From assembly GCF_010730575.1 (NCBI RefSeq), contig NZ_AP022614.1, forward strand, positions 5,580,001 through 5,644,000: 64,000 nucleotides of DNA, read 5' to 3'. The DNA is from Mycobacterium parmense (GTDB lineage Bacteria; Actinomycetota; Actinomycetes; Mycobacteriales; Mycobacteriaceae). Below, piece by piece: positions 8,884 to 17,956 of this stretch (position 1 is the first letter of the stretch; every line of letters begins with the position of its first letter). The notes below the pieces were generated by a model. It was not told the DNA's origin. It worked only from the letters and a program-made list of their open reading frames with translations, and did not search any database. A program made the position numbers and the translations under genes.

Positions 8884-9561
8884 ATGCACTATCGGCCACT
8901 GCTCCTGCCGGCTTTGGTGGTTGCCGCCGCTCCCCTCGTGGGAACTCCCGTCGCGCACGCTGATGGTGACAACAACACGCTCATACCGAATAACAAGCGA
9001 TTCAACAACAGTGTTGTCGCCAACGTCTTCACCGTGCAGCACCAAGCCGGCTGCACTAACGACGTGAGGATCAGCCCCCAACTGCAAGCCGCTGCGCAGC
9101 GGCACACCCAGGATGTGTTGAACAACCGCGCCCTCGATGGTGATATCGGTTCGGACGGGTCTAGCCCACAAGACCGCGCCAATGCGGCCGGTTTCCATGG
9201 CCCAGTGGCAGAGACGGTGGCGATCAATCAGTCAATCGCGATCAGCGGCAATGACTTGATCAACCGGTGGTATTACAACCCAGACTATTTCAAGATCATG
9301 TCCAGCTGCGCCAACAGCCAGATGGGAGTTTGGTCGTTGAACAGTCCGGATCGCACCGTTGTGGTTGCGGTCTACGGACAGCCACAAGCCGATGCCTCGG
9401 GACGGGGCGGACAAGCAACACCGCTGAACACTGACGGGCAGAACATTCCCCTCGATCCCAGTCCCGACTATGACGCCAGCGATGAACTCGAGTTCGGTCT
9501 CAACTGGTTACCGTGGATCCTGAGAGGGGTGTACCCGCCGCCGGGCAATCCTCCGCAGTAG
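8884..9561 (+). CDS. Secreted CAP (SCP-like) domain protein
   Basis: The ATG at 8884 gives 225 residues and a textbook Sec signal peptide: MHYRP, a hydrophobic core LLLPALVVAAAPLVG and a likely cleavage after VAHA. The mature part has a CAP-like fold: helix with QLQAAAQRHTQDVL, then DRANAAGFHG, VAETVAIN and the NRWYYNPDYFKIM segment, and ends with a Pro-rich tail. A GAGGAC purine stretch precedes the ATG. CAP proteins are extracellular and some bind lipids or sterols; mycobacteria encode several small ones with unknown roles. It stands alone on the plus strand and converges on the lipoprotein gene. Confidence 0.82.
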   Translation: MHYRPLLLPALVVAAAPLVGTPVAHADGDNNTLIPNNKRFNNSVVANVFTVQHQAGCTNDVRISPQLQAAAQRHTQDVLNNRALDGDIGSDGSSPQDRANAAGFHGPVAETVAINQSIAISGNDLINRWYYNPDYFKIMSSCANSQMGVWSLNSPDRTVVVAVYGQPQADASGRGGQATPLNTDGQNIPLDPSPDYDASDELEFGLNWLPWILRGVYPPPGNPPQ

Positions 9562-9589
9562 CGGGATCTTTGATCGTTGACGAATGCGA

Positions 9590-9602
9590 GCCGCCAGGCG
9601 GC
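9590..9602. terminator. Small hairpin between convergent genes
   Basis: GCCGC and GCGGC flank a 3-base loop in the 78-base gap between the convergent CAP and lipoprotein genes. There is no T-run. A bidirectional terminator is plausible by position only. Confidence 0.3.
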
Positions 9603-9639
9603 ACAGTCGACGTAGTTCGGGCAACGGGGCTGGGTTGCG

Positions 9640-10083
9640 TCAACAGGCGACTTTGATTGTGAACGTGTCGGTCGCCCTCAAACTGGGGTCGCCGGTGTCA
9701 AAGCCCTCCGCACGTCCGCGGATGGTGTACGTATCTCCTTGCAGGGTTACCTCGGCGGCGCCTTGGAGGTGTTCGGCGTAGCTGCCAGTGAAGCCGCCCA
9801 GATCACTGATGTTGACCGTTTTGGCGGTCAGAGCAGTCTCGTTGGAAACTAACGCTTTTGTGCCTGCCGCAGTGTCACCGGTATTGATCGCAGTTAGCGA
9901 TCCCATCGGTACGCACTTGACCGCGTGGGTCTCTGGAAGAGCATGATCGTTGATCGTTACCTGCGCTGTTTCCGGGGACAATGTTCCCGGCGGAGGTGCG
10001 GCTGCGTGGGGCGACGACGAGCATGCCCCGACACTCGTTGCCGTCAAAACGATCGCGGACGCATTGCGGAACCGCTTCTGCAC
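9640..10083 (-). CDS. LpqH (19 kDa antigen)-like lipoprotein
   Basis: This 147-residue protein has a lipoprotein signal: MQKRFRNASAI, a hydrophobic stretch and the lipobox VGAC with Cys at residue 21, followed by a Ser/Pro/Ala linker. The rest shows beta-rich segments of the mycobacterial LpqH-like family, with Cys residues in AVKCVP and at the C-terminus (IKVAC) that could form a disulfide. It would be exported and lipid-anchored. LpqH family members are cell-envelope antigens. The start follows GAGGTGCG. No operon partner is obvious. Confidence 0.83.
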   Translation of the reverse strand: MQKRFRNASAIVLTATSVGACSSSPHAAAPPPGTLSPETAQVTINDHALPETHAVKCVPMGSLTAINTGDTAAGTKALVSNETALTAKTVNISDLGGFTGSYAEHLQGAAEVTLQGDTYTIRGRAEGFDTGDPSLRATDTFTIKVAC

Positions 10084-10389
10084 GAGCGCACCTCATTTCA
10101 TCTCGCCGTCATCCCGACTCTGCATCAAGAGCAGGGTAGCCTCCGCTAGACGCCTCGGCGGCAGCTTGCTCAGCAAGGCAGGCGGTCGCCTTGGTTAAAA
10201 CAACGGTATCTGAATTTGGCGTCGTGGCACCGCTATCGCGATGTATTCATTGACAACCGTTTTCGTCCAGGCCCTATGCCGGGGATCAGCCATCGTCACG
10301 GGCGACGGCGCGTCGCCTGAACGAGCAGAACAAGATTGAAGAGCCGACGGGTCAGCCGCCACAGCCGGGACTCGACATCGCCGGGGAGG
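10084..10389. other. 306-base intergenic region with a terminator-like hairpin
   Basis: This gap lies between the start of the lipoprotein gene and the stop of the TetR gene, both on the minus strand. It contains a perfect 7-bp stem GGCGACG / CGTCGCC with a GCG loop at 10301-10317, 73 bases downstream of the TetR stop, which could terminate TetR transcription. A smaller stem CTTGC / GCAAG lies at 10165-10177. The lipoprotein promoter should also be here. No coding frame is convincing. Confidence 0.4.
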
Positions 10390-11016
10390 TTATCGCCGAG
10401 GGGTTAGCGAGGCGACGAGCAAGTTGCGCAGCACGCCCTCGTCACCACCGTCGTCGGGCCCGGCGGGTTCGGCGATGAGGCTGAAGTTGACGCGGACGAT
10501 CCAGCGGGCGAGGGTTTCGGCCGGAACGTCTCGTCGAATATCGCCGGCAGCGGCAGCAACCTCGAGGCGTCGCACCAGCGCGTCAGCGAGTTTGGCTCGC
10601 CACAGCTCAGAGCCTTCGGCGGCGTGATAGGCAGCGCCGACGGCTTGGTGGTCGTCCACTAGTGATCGCATTATGGGGGAGCCACGGGCGATGTCGATTC
10701 CCCGCATGCAGGCGGCGACGAGCTGAGTCAGAAAGGGCTCGTCCGTCTGCCAACATTGTTCGACGGCGTGCAGGGTGACGGTGAGTACTCGCACGAAGGA
10801 GGCCGCCAGCAGAGCGTCCTTGCTCGGGAAGTAGTAGTACGCCGTCGACCGGTGCACGCCCGCGCGCCGGGCGATGTCGCCCATGCGGGTGTGCACAGGC
10901 CCCTTATCCGAGTAGCAGGAATCGGCCGCGGTCAGCAACCGTTCGCGCACCTCATTGTCTGCCGGCGAGTCCTCTCCGGCTGGCCTCGGGCGACGGCCTC
11001 TGGGATGGGCGGTCAC
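10390..11016 (-). CDS. TetR-family transcriptional regulator
   Basis: This 208-residue protein has an N-terminal TetR helix-turn-helix: RERLLTAADSCYSDKG, MGDIARRAGVHRSTAYYYF and PSKDALLAASF, at about residues 24-72. The C-terminal ligand domain is not diagnostic. It is transcribed away from the mce operon, 1.35 kb from yrbE, and one copy of the 23-bp element found across the catabolic block lies 327 bases upstream of its start (11343-11365). It may control mce, the CAP/lipoprotein pair or itself. The assignment to a target is inference only. Confidence 0.88.
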   Translation of the reverse strand: MTAHPRGRRPRPAGEDSPADNEVRERLLTAADSCYSDKGPVHTRMGDIARRAGVHRSTAYYYFPSKDALLAASFVRVLTVTLHAVEQCWQTDEPFLTQLVAACMRGIDIARGSPIMRSLVDDHQAVGAAYHAAEGSELWRAKLADALVRRLEVAAAAGDIRRDVPAETLARWIVRVNFSLIAEPAGPDDGGDEGVLRNLLVASLTPRR

Positions 11017-11342
11017 ATCAGCACACTACGGCCTCGGTGCTGGTCGGTGACGCGCGAGCGGCCCGGCGAGGACTCGCTGGCGGATCACTGCGCTGGGCGG
11101 GGTGGGCGGCGCACTCGCGCGGGGCGCCACCGCCGGTGCCCGGCGGGGGAGGCTCAAGCGGACTCGAGTGGTTGTCCGGTTTCCGCGATGAGGGCCGGGC
11201 CGCGCGCAGAGCAGCGGCGCTATCCCCGGCCGGTAAACCGGGATAGCAACTGTCCGGCACCGCGCCTGACTCATGGTGGCGCAGCAGTGCATAGTTCCCT
11301 CGAGATTCTCCGGCACCCCTTATGAAGAGCTAACCACGCAAA

Positions 11343-11365
11343 CCGATATATAGATAACTATTTAG
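11343..11365 (+). promoter_or_regulatory. Candidate operator, copy S3 of the 23-bp element
   Basis: The sequence fits the core TAnATAnCTnnTTAG shared by four sites in the window and has 18 of 23 bases in common with the site at 47778-47800. It lies between the divergent TetR gene and the mce operon. Whether it controls TetR, mce or an unseen transcript is unknown. Confidence 0.55.
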
Positions 11366-11817
11366 CTTTACCCGTCACTTCGGTTGGCCACTTTTGTGCG
11401 CTGGATCGCCGTCCTCCGCGCGGCTGAGTAAGCCTCGGGCGGGAGGCCGGTTAGTCGTGATCGGCGATTAATTGCCTCGCCTGTGGGGGGCGGCGTTGAT
11501 CCATGGTGGTATGCACCGCATGGGCACATTTGGAGCCCGGGCGAGTGGACATCACGCTGACGCTGGAAAGTTCGTAGCGCTGCCTTCGTGCGTAACCGCA
11601 GCTCAGGACCCCGTCAGCGGCTCAACTCGACTTGAGAGCGCCTAAAGAAGTAGGGGGCCGAAGGCGGGCCAGTATGGACTCGATCCCGATCAGCGGCCGC
11701 CTGTGATGCTGGAAATGCAGGGGATGCGTCCGCACTTCTTTGAGCCGATTTAGGTCACAATCTCTTTATTTTCTCCGATAGCAATAAGAGAAGCGGTTGA
11801 AGCATCCTGCCTCGCAA

Positions 11818-11840
11818 CAGGTGCTATTGTCTGGCACCTG
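11818..11840. promoter_or_regulatory. Perfect inverted repeat upstream of mce
   Basis: Arms CAGGTGC (11818-11824) and GCACCTG (11834-11840) flank a 9-base spacer in the AT-richer part of the mce upstream region. The 23-base dyad has the size of a dimeric repressor site, but an RNA hairpin is equally possible. Confidence 0.4.
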
Positions 11841-12361
11841 ATGATTAAATCAACGAGGGTGCTGACTGGAAATAGATACGCGCCAATATCATAGTTTCCA
11901 ACTATTGACAGAAATCCTAATGCGCAGCCGAAGCACTTAACCAACAGCAAACTTGATGACGTTGGACTGGCCACGATGCGGCTGATGCTTCGCGTGGGCG
12001 CCACTGGTCCGGTTGGGTGTGGCCGATCAACCGGCCTTGCGATGTCTACTAGGCCGGATGGGTGCGGCACTGTTCGACAGAAGTAGAGCGAGCCTCGCTG
12101 ACGCCTCGGTCCCGTCGGTGAGTATTACGACATTTCAACCAAAAATGTCGGAACCTACAGCAAACCGCCGCAGTCGCGCTCGCGCCACTTGGCGGGTTTG
12201 TCCAAAATGGCGTTTGGCGATGTTGCCCTGACTTAATGTAATGGTGTAGCGTGCGCTGTGCTCTGGGCCACACCGTTCGAAAGACAGCAGCACGCCATAC
12301 CTGCTGCGGGGAGGAATCATCGTCTAATGTCGGCTCCGACTGGTTACAAACGAGGGCGCTA

Positions 12362-13216
12362 GTGGTAGTGGCGGACACAGCACCTCTCCCCGCCGTGACC
12401 GGCGCGCCGGAGGACGGGGTGATCTCAGGGGTGGTCTCCCCCGCAGGAACCGCTCGGCTCGCGGTCGCCGGCAAGCCGCTACGCGAGGTTGGTAGCTACT
12501 TCGCATTGACTCTCGACATCTTCATGCAGTTGGTGCGCCCGCCGTTTGCTTGGCGGGAATTCGTCCATCAGGCGTGGTTCGTTGCTCGGGTGTCGATCGC
12601 CCCGACGATCTTGTTGGCGATTCCGTTCAACGCGCTCAGTGTCTTCATCATCAACGTTCTGCTCGTCGAGATCGGCGCCGCCGACGCATCAGGTGCTGGC
12701 GCTGCGCTGGCGAGCGTCGCCTACATCGGCCCGATAACCACGGTGCTTGTCGTTGCGGGTACCGGCGCTACCGCGATTTGTGCTGACCTGGGTGCTCGGA
12801 CCATCCGCGAAGAGCTCGACGCGATGCGGGTGATGGGGATCAACCCGGTGCAGCGACTGCTGGTTCCCAGGGTCTTGGCGCTGTGCCTCAACGGGTTGTT
12901 GCTTAATTCGATCAACACCATCGTCGGCTTGGTCGGCAGTTTCTTCTTCTCGGTGTACTTTCAGCACGTCACTCCGGGTGCCTGGGCGGCGAGCCTGACG
13001 CTGCTGGTCAAGATCACCGACGTGGCCATCGCCTTCTTCAAGGCGGCGTTGTTCGGCCTGGTTGCTGGGACCATCGCGTGCTATAAGGGCGTCACGGTTG
13101 GTGGGGGACCCCAAGGTGTCGGCAACGCGGTCAACGAAACCGTGGTGTACACGTTCATGGCGTTGTTCGTGATCAACGTCGTGCTAGTCGCGGTCGGCAC
13201 GAAGGTGACGATGTGA
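12362..13216 (+). CDS. yrbEA: YrbEA: Mce-system ABC permease subunit A
   Basis: This is a MlaE/YrbE-type permease that pairs with YrbEB in the inner membrane to form the transport channel of an Mce lipid importer. The family signature IREELDAMRVMGINP, the loop thought to couple to the MceG ATPase, lies at about residues 155-170. Several membrane helices are visible, and TVGGGPQGVGNAVNETVV lies near the end. No ATPase is encoded nearby, as usual for mycobacteria, where MceG is elsewhere. The start is uncertain: I chose the GTG at 12362 (GAGGG at 12351-12355 lies before it), giving 284 residues; GTG 12368 also fits. It opens an operon running to 23341. Confidence 0.88.
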   Translation: MVVADTAPLPAVTGAPEDGVISGVVSPAGTARLAVAGKPLREVGSYFALTLDIFMQLVRPPFAWREFVHQAWFVARVSIAPTILLAIPFNALSVFIINVLLVEIGAADASGAGAALASVAYIGPITTVLVVAGTGATAICADLGARTIREELDAMRVMGINPVQRLLVPRVLALCLNGLLLNSINTIVGLVGSFFFSVYFQHVTPGAWAASLTLLVKITDVAIAFFKAALFGLVAGTIACYKGVTVGGGPQGVGNAVNETVVYTFMALFVINVVLVAVGTKVTM

Positions 13217-14097
13217 CCGCCGCCCCCGCCCGACACCGCCCGATGAGCGCGACTCTCGCACCGCCGCGGTTGGCGCGATTGTCGATCACCATGCGTCGCT
13301 TGGTCGCCGGGTGGAATCGACTGGGAAGCCAAACCGCGTTCTACGCGAAGGCGTTGAGTCTGATTTGGGATGCGGTCGCCCGTTACAAGGCTGAGACGCT
13401 GCGACTGATCGCCACTATGAGTCTGGGTATCGGTGCGCTGGCCGTCATCGGCGGGACCGTGGTGGTCGTCACCACACTGGTCATGTCGACCGGATCGTTC
13501 ATCGGTATCCAGCTCTACCGATCATTGTCCGATGTTGGTGTGGAGGCTTTGAGCGGTTTCGCCTCGGCCTACCTCAACACCCGTTTCGCCGCGCCGCTGA
13601 CCGCCGCCATCGGGCTTGCCGCGACCATCGGCGCCGGAGCCACCGCACAGCTGGGAGCTATGCGCATCAACGAGGAGATCGACGCCTTGGAAGTGATGGG
13701 CATCCGCGCGATCAGCTACCTGGCATCAACGCGAATCGTGGCTGGCGTGCTGGTTACCGTTCCGTTGTGGTGCCTGTCGTCGCTGGCCGGGTATCTGGCG
13801 ACGCGAACGTTGGTGGTCGTCGCCTTCGGGCAGGCGCCCGGGGTCTATGACCACTACTTCAACACCTACTTGCAGCCCACCGACTTGATCTGGTCACTGC
13901 TGCAAGTGATGGCGACTGCAACGGTCGTCATGCTGGTGCACACCTACTACGGCTTCAACGCGACCGGTGGCCCAGCCGGCGTCGGCGAGGCTGTCGGCCG
14001 CTCGGTGCGCGCCTCACTGGTCGTGGCGGTGACGGTGCAGTTGGCGGTGGCAATGGCCGCCTACGGGGTGTCCGGCAACTTCAACCTGTCTGGATAG
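13213..14097 (+). CDS. yrbEB: YrbEB: Mce-system ABC permease subunit B
   Basis: This 294-residue permease is the partner of YrbEA. It has multiple membrane helices and the family loop INEEIDALEVMGIRA at about residues 152-166, plus YYGFNATGGPAGVGEAVG near the C-terminus. Its GTG start overlaps the YrbEA stop (GTGA), which implies coupled translation and a 1:1 complex. The N-terminal 25 residues are basic and cytoplasmic. mceA follows four bases after the stop. Confidence 0.92.
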   Translation: MTAAPARHRPMSATLAPPRLARLSITMRRLVAGWNRLGSQTAFYAKALSLIWDAVARYKAETLRLIATMSLGIGALAVIGGTVVVVTTLVMSTGSFIGIQLYRSLSDVGVEALSGFASAYLNTRFAAPLTAAIGLAATIGAGATAQLGAMRINEEIDALEVMGIRAISYLASTRIVAGVLVTVPLWCLSSLAGYLATRTLVVVAFGQAPGVYDHYFNTYLQPTDLIWSLLQVMATATVVMLVHTYYGFNATGGPAGVGEAVGRSVRASLVVAVTVQLAVAMAAYGVSGNFNLSG

Positions 14098-14101
14098 CGC
14101 G

Positions 14102-15571
14102 ATGAGGAAGATGCAACGTGAAGCTGGCCTGCCACCGGCGCTCTGGACTCTCATCCTCTTGGTCACGATCGCCGGCTTGGTCATGCTCACGGTGGCGGCG
14201 TTCAACAGAGACCTGAGGCCCTACGCGAGGGTGACCCTCACCTCCGACCGCTCGGGTCTCATCATGGAACCAGGCGCCAAGGTGAAGTTGCGCGGTGTTC
14301 AGGTGGGCCGGGTTACCTCGATTCACTCAGGCGATCCCGTGACGCTGCGGCTGGAGCTCTACCCTGAGCAGCTCCAATACATCCCGGCCAACGTAACCGC
14401 CCAGATCACCGCCACCACGGCGTTCGGGGGCAAATACGTCGATCTTCAGATCCCCGAAAGCCCGAGCCCCAGACACCTCGCGGCGGGTGCCGTGGTGCGG
14501 TCACGCAACGTGACCACCGAAGTCAACACCGTGTTCCAGAACCTTGTTGCGGTGCTCGATAAGGTCGACACGCCGAAGCTGAACGCCGTGCTCACCGCGC
14601 TGGGCGACGGGTTGCGCGGCAAAGGGGAGGCCCTCGGTGAGGCCACCACCGACCTCAGCGAAGTCCTCGGGGCGATCAATCCCCGCAGTGAGACAATCCG
14701 GGCCGACTACCGTGCACTAGAAGGGTTCAGCGATACCTACAGCGCGGCCGCACACGACCTCGTTACGGTGCTCGATGCGGCAAGCACCACCAGCGCCACT
14801 GTGAGCAAGAATGCTCGGGCCCTGGATTCGCTGCTGCTCAACGTCATTGGACTCTCTCGCAGCGGCATCGAGTTGATCGGCCCGAATAAGGACAACCTCG
14901 TGCACGGCGTCAACCTGCTCGAGTCGACCACTCGGCTGCTGATGAAGTACAACCCGGAACTGACCTGCACGCTGCTCGGCGCCAAGTACGACTCTGAGTT
15001 TTTCTCTGACGTATCGGGCGGCCACAACGGGTACTCGGTCACCCTCGACGTCGCGTTGCTGCTGGGTGACGAGGCATACCGATTCCCCGACAATCTCCCG
15101 GTCAACGGAGCCAAAGGCGGGCCCGGTGGACAGCCCGGCTGCGGATCGCTACCCGATGTTTCCAAGAACTTCCCGCAGCGCTATCTCGTCACGAACACCG
15201 GGTGGGGGAGCGGCTTGGACATGCGACCCAACCCCGGCATCGGTTTCCCGGGGTATGTCGACTACCTCCCGGTAACCCGTGGAACGCCTCAGCCGCCCAG
15301 CCTTCGCCATCCGGGAGGGGTGGCGCCTGGTCCGATCCCGTACCCCGGTGCGCCACCGTACGGGGCGCCGCAGTACGCGCCGGACGGGTCGCCGCTGTAT
15401 CCGGGTTTGCCACCCGCGCCCCCGCCGGGACGACCGCGAGAAGGCGGCCCGCCGCCGGCGGGGTCTGAACCCTTCGTACCGCCAGCACCGGCGGCAATCC
15501 AACCGACCTGCGGAGTCGTCACCCAGGTGTGCGACCCGCTGCCACCGCCACCATATGTCCCGGGGCCATGA
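14102..15571 (+). CDS. mceA: MceA: Mce-family substrate-binding protein
   Basis: This 489-residue protein has one N-terminal membrane helix (about residues 12-34), then the MCE domain (about 40-115, with KLRGVQVGRVTSI), a long helical region and a Pro/Gly-rich tail from about residue 390 ending PPPPYVPGP. It should sit in the cell envelope as one of six Mce proteins forming a tunnel for hydrophobic substrates. The Pro-rich tail is long. The start is the ATG four bases after yrbEB. Confidence 0.92.
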   Translation: MRKMQREAGLPPALWTLILLVTIAGLVMLTVAAFNRDLRPYARVTLTSDRSGLIMEPGAKVKLRGVQVGRVTSIHSGDPVTLRLELYPEQLQYIPANVTAQITATTAFGGKYVDLQIPESPSPRHLAAGAVVRSRNVTTEVNTVFQNLVAVLDKVDTPKLNAVLTALGDGLRGKGEALGEATTDLSEVLGAINPRSETIRADYRALEGFSDTYSAAAHDLVTVLDAASTTSATVSKNARALDSLLLNVIGLSRSGIELIGPNKDNLVHGVNLLESTTRLLMKYNPELTCTLLGAKYDSEFFSDVSGGHNGYSVTLDVALLLGDEAYRFPDNLPVNGAKGGPGGQPGCGSLPDVSKNFPQRYLVTNTGWGSGLDMRPNPGIGFPGYVDYLPVTRGTPQPPSLRHPGGVAPGPIPYPGAPPYGAPQYAPDGSPLYPGLPPAPPPGRPREGGPPPAGSEPFVPPAPAAIQPTCGVVTQVCDPLPPPPYVPGP

Positions 15572-15608
15572 CTGCCGCCGCGTCGAGAAGAGTTAGGGGA
15601 GGGCAGCA

Positions 15609-16637
15609 ATGAAAGAGAACCTAACTGGGACGCTATGGCGTCTCGCCATCTACCTCGTCGTCTCAGTCCTAGGCATGTTCACGCTGGTCGCCGTTTTCGG
15701 TCAGCTGCGCTTCCAGGCTGAGAAGACCTACAAAGCGCAGTTCGTGAACGTGTCGGGATTGGAGGGCGGAAACTTCGTCCGTATCGCCGGTGTCGAGGTC
15801 GGCAAAGTCAAGAACATCACCGTCGAGCCCGACTCCACCGTTCTCGTCGAATTCACCGCGTCAGACAACGTGGTGCTCACCGAGGGAACCAGGGCCGCCA
15901 TCCGTTTCGCGGACCTCACCGGCGGCAGATATGTCGCACTAGAAGAGGGAGCGGGCAACATCAGGCGACTCAGTCCAGGCGGGACCATCCCCTTGGCTCG
16001 TACCGAACCGGCACTCGATCTGGACGCATTGATAGGCGGTTTCCGGCCTCTGTTCCGGGCGCTGGACCCAGAGCAGGTCAACAAGCTAACCGGGCAACTC
16101 ATCGCGGCCTTCCAAGGTCAGGGCGGCACGATCGGCTCATTTCTCACCCAGGCCGCCGCCCTGACTAACACCTTGGCCGACCGAGACCACCTGATCGGTC
16201 AGGTCATCGTCAACTTAAACACTGTGCTCGGTTCGCTCGGGGGCCAAAGCGGTCAGTTCGCGCGTGCCGTCGACTCGCTGTCCGAACTGGTGGCGGGGCT
16301 TGAGGCTCGCAAGCAGGACATCAGCAACGGCGTGGCGTATGCGAACGCTGCCGCCGGGTCGATCACGGAATTGCTGGCCCAAGCCCGGCCGCCGGTGAAA
16401 AAGGTTGTGCACGAGGCGGATCGCACCGCTGCAACGGTGTTGGCCGACCACGACTGGCTCGAAAAATACCTCGACGACTGGCCCGCCGCGTTCAAGATTC
16501 TGAACAGGCAAGGCTTGTACGGAGACTTCTTCAGCTTCTACCTGTGTGACATCGTGCTGAAGGTCAACGGCAAGGGTGGCCAGCCGGTATATATCAAGCT
16601 GGCCGGCCAGGCCAGCGGCAGGTGCACGCCGCGATGA
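15609..16637 (+). CDS. mceB: MceB: Mce-family protein
   Basis: This 342-residue protein has an N-terminal membrane helix (about residues 12-32) followed by the MCE domain (VSGLEGGNFVRIAGVEVGKV at about 46-65) and a helical tail ending in AGQASGRCTPR. It is the compact member of the set, with no Pro-rich extension. The ATG at 15609 is preceded by a strong AGGGGAGGG purine run. The stop overlaps the ATG of mceC. Confidence 0.92.
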   Translation: MKENLTGTLWRLAIYLVVSVLGMFTLVAVFGQLRFQAEKTYKAQFVNVSGLEGGNFVRIAGVEVGKVKNITVEPDSTVLVEFTASDNVVLTEGTRAAIRFADLTGGRYVALEEGAGNIRRLSPGGTIPLARTEPALDLDALIGGFRPLFRALDPEQVNKLTGQLIAAFQGQGGTIGSFLTQAAALTNTLADRDHLIGQVIVNLNTVLGSLGGQSGQFARAVDSLSELVAGLEARKQDISNGVAYANAAAGSITELLAQARPPVKKVVHEADRTAATVLADHDWLEKYLDDWPAAFKILNRQGLYGDFFSFYLCDIVLKVNGKGGQPVYIKLAGQASGRCTPR

Positions 16638-17956
16638 AAACGTTCTCCGAACGCAATCCCTTCGTCATCGGCGTCATCGGGCTGGGTGCGGTTTTTACAC
16701 TCATGCTGCTCTCCCTGAACTACGACAAGTTGCCGTTTTTCCATAACGACAGAACGTATTCGGCGTACTTCGCCGAAGCGGGCGGCCTGGAGCCCGGCAA
16801 CCACGTCCAGGTATCGGGTTACCGGGTCGGGCAGGTCGACAGCGTCGGGTTGGACGGACCGCGCGTGCTGGTGAAGTTCACCGTCGCTCGGAATCTCCGC
16901 CTCGGTGAGCGCACCGAGGCAGCGATCAAATTGCGGACCGTGCTGGGTAGCAAGGTCCTCGAGGTCAGCCCTCGTGGCGAGGGGCAGCTGACCGGACCGA
17001 TCCCGCTGGAGCGAACCACATCGGCTTATCAGCTGCCTGACGCGCTCGGCGACCTCACCGCGACAATCAGCGGTCTCAACACCGACCAGCTGTCTCAATC
17101 GCTTGCGGTACTGGCCAACACCTTTGCCGACACCCCACCCGACCTGAAGGCTGCGGTGCAGGGAGTGGCGCGATTCTCGCATACCCTGGATGAACGCGAC
17201 GGTCAGCTACGGACCCTGCTGAGCAATGCCAACAAGGCGACCACAGTCCTGGCCGAGCGCAGCGACGAAGTGGCCCAGCTCGTCCGCAACACCAACTCAC
17301 TGTTGACGCAACTGAGAAGCCAAAGCAACGCGCTGGACCAGATTTCCAACAACCTTGCTGCGCTGGCCCGCCAACTCAAAGGCTTCATCGCCGAAAACCG
17401 CGACACGTTGAAGCCGGCCCTCGACAAGCTCAACGGTGTGCTGGAGATCGTCGACAAACGCAAGGAGAACGTACAGAAGGCGCTCGTCGGGCTCAACAAA
17501 TACGCGCTGGGCCTGGGCGAATCGGTGTCCTCCGGGCCCTTTTTCAAGGCCTACGTCGTCAACCTTTTCCCGGGACAGTTTGTGCAGCCGTTCATCGATG
17601 CAGCGTTCTCCGACCTCGGCCTAGACCCGAATGTGTTGCTGCCCAGCCAACGCGCCGACCCACAGGTTGGCCAGCCCGCGACACCGCCACTGCCCATGCC
17701 GTATCCGCGAACCGGCCAGGGCGGGCCACCGCGGATGACGCTGCCCGACGCCATAACCGGCAATCCGGGTGACCATCCGTGTGGTCCGGGCGCAGCCTCG
17801 TCGGGGCCCGGCTGCTACCCCTACCGGGAGCCGCTTCCCGCTCCTCCTCCAGGTGGGCCACCACCAGGGCCACCGGCGCAGCCGGGTCAAGGCGCGGGCC
17901 AGTCAGCACCGTCGCCGGGGCCAGCGCAACCAGGCGAAGGGGGTGGGGGACGATGA
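16634..17956 (+). CDS. mceC: MceC: Mce-family protein
   Basis: The ATG at 16634 overlaps the mceB stop (ATGA) and gives 440 residues; a GTG at 16622 is the alternative. A membrane helix lies at about residues 10-30, then the MCE domain (GGLEPGNHVQVSGYRVGQV). A long predicted helical region spans about residues 130-290, and a Pro/Gly-rich tail follows from about residue 350. The product is an envelope component of the importer, with the family's usual order maintained in the operon. Confidence 0.91.
   Translation: MKTFSERNPFVIGVIGLGAVFTLMLLSLNYDKLPFFHNDRTYSAYFAEAGGLEPGNHVQVSGYRVGQVDSVGLDGPRVLVKFTVARNLRLGERTEAAIKLRTVLGSKVLEVSPRGEGQLTGPIPLERTTSAYQLPDALGDLTATISGLNTDQLSQSLAVLANTFADTPPDLKAAVQGVARFSHTLDERDGQLRTLLSNANKATTVLAERSDEVAQLVRNTNSLLTQLRSQSNALDQISNNLAALARQLKGFIAENRDTLKPALDKLNGVLEIVDKRKENVQKALVGLNKYALGLGESVSSGPFFKAYVVNLFPGQFVQPFIDAAFSDLGLDPNVLLPSQRADPQVGQPATPPLPMPYPRTGQGGPPRMTLPDAITGNPGDHPCGPGAASSGPGCYPYREPLPAPPPGGPPPGPPAQPGQGAGQSAPSPGPAQPGEGGGGR

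Larger units (their letters stand above)
11017..12361. other. 1.3 kb gene-poor region upstream of the mce operon
   Basis: I find no reliable coding sequence here. The short open frames on both strands lack family-like motifs. From about 11750 to 12000 the DNA is clearly more AT-rich than its surroundings. It contains the 23-bp element at 11343-11365 and a perfect inverted repeat CAGGTGC / GCACCTG at 11818-11840. An SD-like GGGGAGG at 12307-12313 has no in-frame start at a good distance. A long mce leader, a regulatory RNA or a decayed gene are possible explanations. Confidence 0.4.

Noticed and set aside
11750..12070. A 106-codon minus-strand frame in the mce upstream region
   Set aside because: It has no good ribosome site and no recognisable domain. 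The low GC of the region makes a chance frame plausible.
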